Source of the DNA: an uncultured Bacillota bacterium
GTDB lineage: Bacteria > Bacillota > Sulfobacillia > UBA995 > UBA9673
DNA: 6,907 nucleotides
Assembly: GCA_937863905.1 (NCBI GenBank)
Contig: CALMHV010000029.1
Span: forward strand, 1-6,907
Direction of reading: 5' to 3'
The translations under genes and the position numbers were made by a program. Positions 1 to 6,907 of this stretch are shown in pieces; the first letter of the stretch is position 1, and each line of letters opens with the position of its first letter. The notes beneath the pieces are model-generated. The model was given only the letters and a program-made list of their open reading frames with translations. It searched no databases and had not been told where the DNA came from.

Positions 1-1
1 G

Positions 2-100
2 GCCGTGGTCGGCGGGATTATCGCCCTCGCCGGGCTCTACCTGGCCCTGCGGCCGACCGGGGACCGCGGCCAGGTCGGGGACCGCCGCCGGGGCGCCTAG
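2..100 (+). CDS. C-terminal end of a membrane protein, possibly a DMT/EamA-family transporter (partial)
   Basis: The window opens inside this plus-strand gene; codons run in frame from base 2 to a TAG at 98-100, giving 32 residues. The first ~16 are a glycine- and alanine-rich hydrophobic stretch (AVVGGIIALAGLYLAL), followed by a basic, hydrophilic tail ending RRRGA. This looks like a last transmembrane helix with a cytoplasmic tail. The pattern of a Gly-rich helix ending in a Leu-Tyr-Leu-Ala-Leu-type segment followed by Arg is common at the C-terminus of ten-helix drug/metabolite (EamA) transporters, but a single helix cannot prove the family. The gene converges on the PBP gene, and the two stop codons overlap in CTAG (97-100). 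The frame and membrane character are seen directly; the family is inferred. Confidence 0.5.
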   Translation, partial: AVVGGIIALAGLYLALRPTGDRGQVGDRRRGA

Positions 101-108
101 TCCCCGGC
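87..108. terminator. GC-rich hairpin over convergent stop codons, possible bidirectional terminator
   Basis: GCCGGGG at 87-93 pairs perfectly with CCCCGGC at 102-108 around an 8-base loop that contains the shared CTAG stop tetranucleotide. The symmetry would give a 7-bp GC hairpin in transcripts from either strand. There is no T-tract on either side, so it is not a classical intrinsic terminator. It is the only candidate transcription-end structure between the two convergent genes. In DNA this rich in G and C, a 7-bp stem can also occur by chance. Confidence 0.3.
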
Positions 109-2322
109 CGCCTCGTCGCTGCCGGCGTCGGGAGGCGCTGTATCCGTCGTCCCGTCGCCCGGGACGTTGTCCCAACCCGGGAACGGGAACGGCAGGCCGT
201 GGATGGTGGTGTCGAACTCGCGGGGCTGCGTGCCCTCGATGAACATCTCTTCGACCCTCGGACAGGTCAGGTTGGGGAGGAGCCCCGTCTCCGAGCAGAT
301 TTCGAGCCGGACGATGCCGGCCGGCTCGGGGAAATCCTTCACCGGCAGCTTGGCGTGGGCGGCGGCCATGAAGTTCCCCCAGATGGGCCCGGCCAAGGTT
401 CCGCCGTAGCCGGCCAGGCGTGCCGGTTGGTCGTTCCCCACCCACACCGCGCACACGACCTGGGGCGTGTACCCGACGAACCACGTGTCGAACTGCTTGT
501 CGGTCGTCCCGGTCTTGCCGGCCACGGGGCGCGAGAAGTACCGCAGGAGGTGGGTCGCCGTGCCGCCGCTCCGGAACGGCTCCTTGAGCAGGTCGTTCAT
601 GAGGAAGGCCACGCGCTCGTCGATGGCCCTTTCCGGCCGCAGCCCCGCGCCGAGCGTCGTGGTCCGGCCGGGGTCGTAGAGCACCCGCCCGTACCTGTCC
701 TCAAGGCGCAGGAGCGCCTGGGGTTGCACCCTCAGCCCCCCGCTGGCCAAGGTCGAGAAGCCCCGGGCCATCTCCAGCACCGACACTTCCGAGGACCCCA
801 GGGCTAAAGAGAGGTCGCCCGTCAGGGGGGCGTCGATCCCCATCCTCTGGGCGAACTGCTTCTCCCGGGCCGGCCCTATCTGCGCCAGCCACTTCACCGC
901 CACCACGTTGTCCGAGATGCGCACGGCCTCCCGGATGGTCAAGTCGCGGTAGTGGTAGGGGTTCGAGCCGTAGTCCGTCGGGGAATACCGCTCCCCGCTG
1001 CCGGACGGGAAATCGACCGGCTCGCACGTCTGGGTGGAGAGGAGCGGGAACCCGCTATCCAGGACGGCCGTGTAGAGGAACGGTTTGAAGGCCGACCCCG
1101 GCTGCCGGCGCATGCCTTCGGTGCCCAGACCGCGCGGCACGGCCCGGTTCAGTTTCGTCTCCGCCCACGACCGCCCGCCGACCATGGCCAGGATGTACCC
1201 GTTCGTGGGGTCCATGGCCACCAGGGCCACCTGGGGCTGGGTCACGCCGGTGGCGTCCTTTTGGCCTTTGGGCGCCCAGTCCTTGACCGCTTGGTCGGCC
1301 GCCCGCTGCATGGCCAGGTCCACCGTCGTGTAGATGCGGTACCCGCCGGTGTAAAGCTCGGCCAGACTCGGAAGCTTGGCCCCCTGGGACTGGGCCTCTT
1401 TGAGGAGAGTCACGACGTACTCCATGAAGTACGGCCCGACCAGTGCCGGTGGGCCGGCCGAGGACAGCGTGAGAGGTTCGGCCTTGGCCGCGGCCACGTT
1501 GTTCGCGTCGAGCAGGCCCTTCCCGCCCCAGAAATCCAGGATGAAGTCGCGCCGTTTCTTGGCCCGCTCGGGATTGTTGTAGGGCGAGTACAGCTCGGGG
1601 CCCTTGGGGAGCCCGGCGATCATCGCCAATTGGGCGACCGTGAGATCCTTCACGCTCTTGCCGAAGTAGGTGAGAGAGGCGACCTCGATCCCGTAGGCGC
1701 CGCTGCCCATGTAGATCTGGTTGAGGTAGAGTTCGAGAATCTCCTCTTTGGTGTAGGCCCGTTCCAGCTTCAAGGAGAGCAGGGCCTCGAGCACCTTGCG
1801 GGTCACGGTGAGTTCCTGGGTGAGATAGAGGGTGCGGGCCACCTGGGCCGTAATCGTGGAGCCGCCCTCGACGATCTGCCCGGCGCGCAGGTTGCGGACG
1901 GCCGCCCGCCCCAGCCCGACGAGGTCTATGCCGTGATGGGCGTAGAACCTCTCGTCCTCGAGGGCCACGATGCCCTCCTTCAGCAGGTCGGGCACTTCCG
2001 TCAGGCGCACCGGGATGCGGTTCTGGCTGAAGAGGCTTCCGAGGAGCGCGCCGTTGCGGTCGAAGACGCGCGTGGCCACCGGGACGACCGGGGGCGGCAG
2101 GGGGACCAGGAAGATAAAGACGACCATGGCGACGAAAAAGAGCGTGCCCCCGGCCACCAGGATGACGGGACCCCGCGCCCAGATGGCCCGGCCCGCCCGG
2201 CTGAGGCCTCTTCTCACCGCCGCGAGAGGCTTCTGCGCCCGGGCGAGGGCGAGGGCCTTGCGGTGCCCACGCCGACCACGCCGCCCAGCGGCGTCGGAGC
2301 TGTCCCCGCCGCTTCGGATCAT
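97..2322 (-). CDS. Class A penicillin-binding protein (bifunctional peptidoglycan glycosyltransferase/transpeptidase, PBP1A-like)
   Basis: This 741-residue bifunctional enzyme polymerises lipid II and cross-links peptidoglycan outside the membrane. An Arg/Lys-rich cytoplasmic tail (residues 1-50) precedes one membrane anchor (about 52-74). The GT51 domain follows (about 85-260), with EDERFYAHHG at 122-131 (catalytic Glu122), GGSTITAQ at 153-160, RKVLE at 175-179 and the EILELYLNQIYMG segment at 194-206. The transpeptidase domain has SAFK with nucleophile Ser410 and Lys413, SDN at 470-472 and KTGT at 603-606, so both active sites look intact. The C-terminal part has a cysteine pair (676, 687) and ends in an acidic, Pro/Gly-rich tail. 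The first Gln of the usual TITQQ motif is Ala159. The ATG lies 4 bp after the glycosyltransferase stop with only a weak upstream GAG, which suggests translational coupling. Its length is normal for the family. Whether it is ponA/mrcA-equivalent cannot be settled here, so no symbol is given. Confidence 0.97.
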   Translation of the reverse strand: MIRSGGDSSDAAGRRGRRGHRKALALARAQKPLAAVRRGLSRAGRAIWARGPVILVAGGTLFFVAMVVFIFLVPLPPPVVPVATRVFDRNGALLGSLFSQNRIPVRLTEVPDLLKEGIVALEDERFYAHHGIDLVGLGRAAVRNLRAGQIVEGGSTITAQVARTLYLTQELTVTRKVLEALLSLKLERAYTKEEILELYLNQIYMGSGAYGIEVASLTYFGKSVKDLTVAQLAMIAGLPKGPELYSPYNNPERAKKRRDFILDFWGGKGLLDANNVAAAKAEPLTLSSAGPPALVGPYFMEYVVTLLKEAQSQGAKLPSLAELYTGGYRIYTTVDLAMQRAADQAVKDWAPKGQKDATGVTQPQVALVAMDPTNGYILAMVGGRSWAETKLNRAVPRGLGTEGMRRQPGSAFKPFLYTAVLDSGFPLLSTQTCEPVDFPSGSGERYSPTDYGSNPYHYRDLTIREAVRISDNVVAVKWLAQIGPAREKQFAQRMGIDAPLTGDLSLALGSSEVSVLEMARGFSTLASGGLRVQPQALLRLEDRYGRVLYDPGRTTTLGAGLRPERAIDERVAFLMNDLLKEPFRSGGTATHLLRYFSRPVAGKTGTTDKQFDTWFVGYTPQVVCAVWVGNDQPARLAGYGGTLAGPIWGNFMAAAHAKLPVKDFPEPAGIVRLEICSETGLLPNLTCPRVEEMFIEGTQPREFDTTIHGLPFPFPGWDNVPGDGTTDTAPPDAGSDEAAGD

Positions 2323-2326
2323 CGGG

Positions 2327-4318
2327 TCACTCTGCCGTTCTCGGGGTCTTGACCCAGGACCGCGGCTCGCGGCCCATTATCTTCAGGACCAAGGCGGCGG
2401 TGTAGGGCAGCGGGAAGCAGAAGGCCGCCAGGGGCAGCACCAGGAGTTGCACGCAGACCCACATCTGCTGCAGGACGCCCGGGCTCCGGTCGAGCGGGTC
2501 GATGAAGCGGTAGTAACGGAAGTAAGCGTAGAACGTGAAGAGCGGGTAGATGAGACTCACGCAACTCAGCGCAAGACGAAGGGTCCGCGGCAGAATGGTC
2601 ACGTCCATGTGTCCCGTGGCCGCCAGGATGAGAATGACCGGGGGAATGAACGTCGCCGCTTGGTACACGGACCACTCGAACTGGCCCTTGAACCAGAGCG
2701 TCCGGAGGATGTACCGGCGGCGCGGGCCGCCGTAGAGGCCGTTGGCTCGCACCTTGTCCATCACCTGCAGGTGGCCGACGCCCCACCGCAGCCGCTGGCG
2801 GAAGAACCCGCGGAGGGTGGGCGGCGTCTGCTCGCTCGACGGGTAGGGTAGGAACTCAGGCCAGGCGTCGCACTTGAGGTAGGCGCGGACTCCGAGTTCG
2901 AGGTCTTCGGTCAGCGACGTGGCATCGAAGCCCCCCGCCCGTTCGATGAGAACCCGGTCGATGAAGAGGTTCGTCCCGCCGACGAAAGGCAGCCGTTTGA
3001 AGAGGGCCGGCAGGTACCAGTCGTGGGCGATGGCCTGGTAGAGCGAGGCCACCTTGCACAGGGCCCCCATCTGGAAGAAGTTGCGGACCTGGAAGACCGG
3101 CCCCTGGAGGATGGCGGCCGACGGGTCGCCGTCCAGGCGCCGCGTGGCCACATACAGCAAGACGTTCCTGTCGGGCCGGCTCTCGGCGTCGTAGAAGCCG
3201 TACGAGGTGGAGCGCGGGTCGGTGAAGGACAGGGCCCAGTTGAGCGCGCGGCCCTTGGTGGACGAAACATCGCGCCCAAGACGCCGGCCCGGAAACTCGC
3301 CGTCGAAGTCCGCCGGGACCACGATGTGCTTGACGACGGGTTTCGTCCCCGTCCGCTCCGCCGCGAGCGCCGCGGTGCGTTCCTCCACAATGTCCTGGGT
3401 GGTCGGGAAACGGTGCGTGTAGGCGTCCTGCAGGGCCGCCGCCAGGTTCGAGCCCGCCTGTTCCGAAGCTAAGCGGCCCGCCAGACTGCGGGCGATCACC
3501 CCGGACATCACCGTCAGGATGTGCGCCGTGACTTCCTCACGGGCCTGGCCGGTACGGCGCACGACCTCGGCCGCCTCGCGCGCCCCGGAGTGCCCGGTGA
3601 CCAGGCTGAAGGCCACGGCGACCGGGACGGCCAGGGCGAGATGGACGGAGGCGAAGAGGTCCGTTTGAATATGGTCCGCCGCCGTCACGGCCAGTCTCGA
3701 TACCCTCCGCAATTCCCTGAGGGACAGGGGTTGCGGGTCGGAGACCAGCCGCTTGGCCAGGGCCTCGACGGCCACGCTGTGCCGGGAGGCCGAACCGACG
3801 AGCTCGGGTTCGCCCAACTCGTGCGTTATGTGGAGGGCCAGGCGGCGGTACTCGCGCCGTCCGGCGATATAGTCCGTGACAGCGAACCGGGCCAAGAGGC
3901 CCAGGACGACCTCCTCCGGGTCACCGACGGTCGCCTCGGCCGACCCGGGAGCATCGAGCAGGGCCGCCGCCGCCGACAGGGTCTCGCGGCGGTGGCGATC
4001 GCGGGCCAGCACCTCCTTCTCGTCGGTGGCGATGATGACCTCGAAACGGCTGGGAGCATAGTCCAGGCCGGTCATGTGGTCGACGGTCCGGCCGATGACG
4101 TCGGCCTCGTTCCTGGCGGGCACGATGACCGAGAAGAACGGGAGGTCGCGGCCCAGCTGTTTGGCGTGGTCGGCCACGCCGTCCCGGCTGAGCGCCGGTC
4201 GGCGGCGCCAGTAGTGGCTGTCGGCGTAGTGCTTCCAGACGAAGAACCGCCCGAACAGGATGAAGAAGATGACGTACACGCCCACGGCGACGAGATAGAT
4301 GGCTTGCGAGGAGGTCAT
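2327..4318 (-). CDS. Membrane family-2 glycosyltransferase (processive-type GT2) with a large internal insertion
   Basis: A 663-residue integral membrane glycosyltransferase that probably transfers sugars from a nucleotide sugar at the cytoplasmic face. One N-terminal helix (about 7-27) is followed by the start of a GT-A fold: SVIVPARNE at 63-71 and EVIIATDEKE at 93-102. About 200 unrecognised residues follow, and the core resumes near 306. The second half has STKGRALN at 353-360, the acidic FYDAES at 375-380 (DxD-like Asp377/Glu379), TED at 470-472 and QRLRW at 508-512. The last is the QxxRW hallmark of cellulose- and hyaluronan-synthase-like enzymes. Three or four C-terminal membrane helices lie between about 550 and 647. 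The ATG at 4318 is preceded in frame by a TAA with no start codon between, so it is the earliest possible start; its ribosome binding site is poor. The PBP gene begins 4 bp downstream, suggesting an envelope role. Donor, acceptor and product cannot be read from the sequence. Confidence 0.9.
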   Translation of the reverse strand: MTSSQAIYLVAVGVYVIFFILFGRFFVWKHYADSHYWRRRPALSRDGVADHAKQLGRDLPFFSVIVPARNEADVIGRTVDHMTGLDYAPSRFEVIIATDEKEVLARDRHRRETLSAAAALLDAPGSAEATVGDPEEVVLGLLARFAVTDYIAGRREYRRLALHITHELGEPELVGSASRHSVAVEALAKRLVSDPQPLSLRELRRVSRLAVTAADHIQTDLFASVHLALAVPVAVAFSLVTGHSGAREAAEVVRRTGQAREEVTAHILTVMSGVIARSLAGRLASEQAGSNLAAALQDAYTHRFPTTQDIVEERTAALAAERTGTKPVVKHIVVPADFDGEFPGRRLGRDVSSTKGRALNWALSFTDPRSTSYGFYDAESRPDRNVLLYVATRRLDGDPSAAILQGPVFQVRNFFQMGALCKVASLYQAIAHDWYLPALFKRLPFVGGTNLFIDRVLIERAGGFDATSLTEDLELGVRAYLKCDAWPEFLPYPSSEQTPPTLRGFFRQRLRWGVGHLQVMDKVRANGLYGGPRRRYILRTLWFKGQFEWSVYQAATFIPPVILILAATGHMDVTILPRTLRLALSCVSLIYPLFTFYAYFRYYRFIDPLDRSPGVLQQMWVCVQLLVLPLAAFCFPLPYTAALVLKIMGREPRSWVKTPRTAE
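3404..4006 (-). other. Unrecognised ~200-residue insertion inside the GT2 catalytic domain
   Basis: This covers residues ~105-305 of the glycosyltransferase, between the ATDEKE strand end and the region just before STKGRALN. Ordinary GT2 enzymes have only a short helix and one strand here. The segment is open in frame, has the same GC-rich codon character as its surroundings, and is rich in Ala, Leu, Arg and Glu, which suggests a mostly helical domain. One stretch (about 221-242, LFASVHLALAVPVAVAFSLV and the next two residues) is hydrophobic enough to sit in or on the membrane. A single crossing there would put the two halves of the catalytic core on opposite sides, so a peripheral, re-entrant or buried helix is more likely. 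I recognise no known domain. The boundaries are approximate (plus or minus ~15 residues). Confidence 0.65.
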
Positions 4319-4370
4319 GGGGGTTAATCTCTCGGTTAAGCTGGACTTTTATGTGAAGCAGGCCCGCCGA
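4319..4370. other. 52-bp spacer between grpE and the glycosyltransferase
   Basis: This is the only sizeable non-coding gap inside the gene cluster. It is clearly more AT-rich than its surroundings. On the minus strand I see no convincing -35/-10 pair, no hairpin followed by a T-tract, and only a weak purine run (GAGAGA, about 10 bases before the ATG) as a ribosome binding site. Read-through from grpE is therefore the simplest view. The gap contains the short direct repeat listed separately. Confidence 0.6.
4322..4339 (-). repeat. Direct repeat TTAACC-N6-TTAACC just upstream of the glycosyltransferase start
   Basis: Two perfect copies of TTAACC (minus strand) start 12 bases apart, separated by GAGAGA. 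They end 3 bases before the ATG of the glycosyltransferase. The spacing of about one helical turn resembles the tandem half-sites bound by OmpR/PhoB-type response regulators, such as the TTAACA-type repeats of Bacillus PhoP. The position over the translation start would suit repression or translation control better than activation. Function is inferred; a chance repeat in a small AT-rich patch is quite possible. Confidence 0.3.
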
Positions 4371-4909
4371 CTACTCCGCAGGTTTCGTGACCTGCACGCG
4401 GGCGGGGCGCAGCACCTCTCCCTCACAGAGGTACCCTTTCTGGAGTTCCGCCGTCACCACGGGGACCTCGAGGCTCGCGTCCGTCCGGACGTCGACGGCC
4501 TCGTGGAAGGTGGGGTCGAAAGGTTGGTCCAGGCTGACGATGGGCGTGACACCCTCGTCGGCGAGGCTCTTGAGGAACTGCCGCTGTATCTGACCAAGAC
4601 CCTCACGGGTCGCTGCGGGGTCGCCTGAGGGCGTCGCCCCGGGGTCGTCCCAGGTGGCGGCGCGCTCCAGGCTGTCGAGCACACCGAGAAGGCGCAGCAG
4701 GAGGTCTTGTTTGCCGCGCCTGACCATGGCCCCGAGGTCGCGCTCCACCCGGCGGCGGTAGTTCTCGAGGTCCGCCCGGGCGCGCAGGAAGAGGTCCCAG
4801 TTCTCCTGGGCCTTGGCCTGCGCGGCCACGAGTTCCGACGCGGCCACGTCCAGCTGGGTCTGGAGGTCGGCCGGCTGGTCCCCGGGGTCAGCGTCGCCGT
4901 CCGGGCCCT

Positions 4910-4913
<4 letters not shown>
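4371..4913 (-). CDS. grpE: GrpE, nucleotide-exchange factor for DnaK
   Basis: A 180-residue cytoplasmic co-chaperone that speeds ADP release from DnaK and so resets its substrate cycle. An acidic N-terminus and a long predicted coiled-coil helix (about 15-85) include the conserved stretch [19 protein letters not shown] at 42-60. The C-terminal beta domain follows, with GVTPI at 121-125, [10 protein letters not shown] at 131-140 and [19 protein letters not shown] at 160-178, which closely matches the family signature. Its length is typical. The start is a GTG overlapping the dnaK stop by 4 bp (GTGA), supported by AAGGA 9 bases upstream (4923-4927) inside the end of dnaK; this implies translational coupling and roughly matched expression. 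grpE follows dnaK here, the reverse of the common hrcA-grpE-dnaK order, and no dnaJ follows it. Confidence 0.97.
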
Positions 4914-6850
<1,937 letters not shown>

Positions 6851-6855
6851 GACGG

Positions 6856-6862
6856 CACCTCC
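6856..6862 (-). promoter_or_regulatory. Ribosome binding site of dnaK
   Basis: GGAGGTG on the minus strand is close to perfectly complementary to the 16S rRNA 3' end. It leaves 7 bases between GGAGG and the ATG at 6850, which is near optimal. It is the strongest ribosome binding site in the window and agrees with high DnaK expression. Confidence 0.9.
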
Positions 6863-6871
6863 GCGAACTGT

Positions 6872-6900
6872 ATTATAGGCGGCGCGGGGTAGCGGTTCAA
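6872..6900 (-). promoter_or_regulatory. Sigma-70-type promoter of the dnaK operon
   Basis: On the minus strand TTGAAC (6900-6895) and a perfect TATAAT (6877-6872) are separated by exactly 17 bp. Transcription should start about 7 bases past the -10, near 6865, giving a leader of only ~15 bases with the Shine-Dalgarno sequence almost at its 5' end. The -35 sits within GCTTGAAC, so it also contains CTTGAA, the sigma-32 -35 hexamer, but the -10 is of the housekeeping type, not CCCCATNT. No CIRCE inverted repeat and no complete HAIR (HspR) element is visible in the 57 bases available upstream of the gene. Confidence 0.88.
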
Positions 6901-6907
6901 GCGAAGC

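Noticed and set aside
952..2352. Long plus-strand open frame (466 codons) antisense to the PBP gene
   Set aside because: The minus strand here encodes all conserved PBP motifs. The plus frame is low-complexity, rich in Gly, Arg, Val and His, with no recognisable domain, as expected from the complement of GC-rich codons.
2327..4318. Possible frameshift or fusion of two genes in the glycosyltransferase because of its odd middle section
   Set aside because: The frame is open throughout, and both halves carry complementary parts of a single GT-A fold in the right order. The middle is therefore better read as an in-frame insertion than as two fused or broken genes.
3521..4327. Plus-strand open frame (268 codons) antisense to the glycosyltransferase insertion
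   Set aside because: It lies opposite an open minus-strand frame that is continuous with a clear GT2 enzyme. Its translation shows no motif or membrane pattern, so it is a shadow frame rather than the real content of the inserted region.
4319..4370. Internal promoter for the glycosyltransferase and PBP genes
   Set aside because: AT-rich bits such as CATAAA and GATTAA occur on the minus strand, but none has a credible -35 at 16-18 bp, so I do not annotate one.
6851..6907. CIRCE or HAIR operator upstream of dnaK
   Set aside because: Only a partial left HAIR-like half (CTTGAAC) is present, without the matching ACTCAAG half at the required spacing, and nothing resembles TTAGCACTC-N9-GAGTGCTAA.

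Overview
This is a compact, high-GC bacterial window (roughly two-thirds G+C by eye). It is almost entirely coding, and nearly all of it lies on the minus strand. Reading in the minus direction from the right edge, four genes follow one another as an apparent operon: dnaK (6850-4910), grpE (4913-4371), a multi-membrane family-2 glycosyltransferase (4318-2327) and a class A penicillin-binding protein (2322-97). At the left edge, the last ~33 codons of a plus-strand membrane protein, probably a DMT/EamA-type transporter, run into the PBP gene convergently. The two stop codons share the tetranucleotide CTAG.

The operon starts at a near-consensus housekeeping promoter (TTGAAC, 17 bp, TATAAT), followed by a very short leader with a strong Shine-Dalgarno sequence in front of dnaK. 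dnaK and grpE overlap by 4 bp (GTGA). grpE and the glycosyltransferase are separated by 52 bp that hold no clear promoter or terminator but carry a small direct repeat. The glycosyltransferase and the PBP are separated by only 4 bp. The visible layout therefore joins a protein-folding pair (Hsp70 and its nucleotide-exchange factor) to two cell-envelope enzymes. No hrcA, hspR or dnaJ is present in the window.

The organism cannot be named from this sequence. The dnaK-before-grpE order resembles Actinobacteria and Thermus rather than the hrcA-grpE-dnaK-dnaJ order of most Firmicutes. However, the DnaK carries the ~24-residue N-terminal insert that is typically missing from Firmicutes and Actinobacteria. 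The PBP has the SxxK, SxN and KTGT motifs and a paired-cysteine C-terminal segment like those of many peptidoglycan-making lineages. A deep-branching or poorly sampled high-GC lineage is plausible, but this is inference.

The most unusual object is the glycosyltransferase. Its GT-A catalytic core is split by about 200 residues of mostly helical-looking, unrecognised sequence, inserted between the first half of the nucleotide-binding fold and the half with the acidic and QxxRW motifs. The rest is conserved machinery in an unusual arrangement. I saw no mobile element, CRISPR array, RNA gene or clear new defence system.
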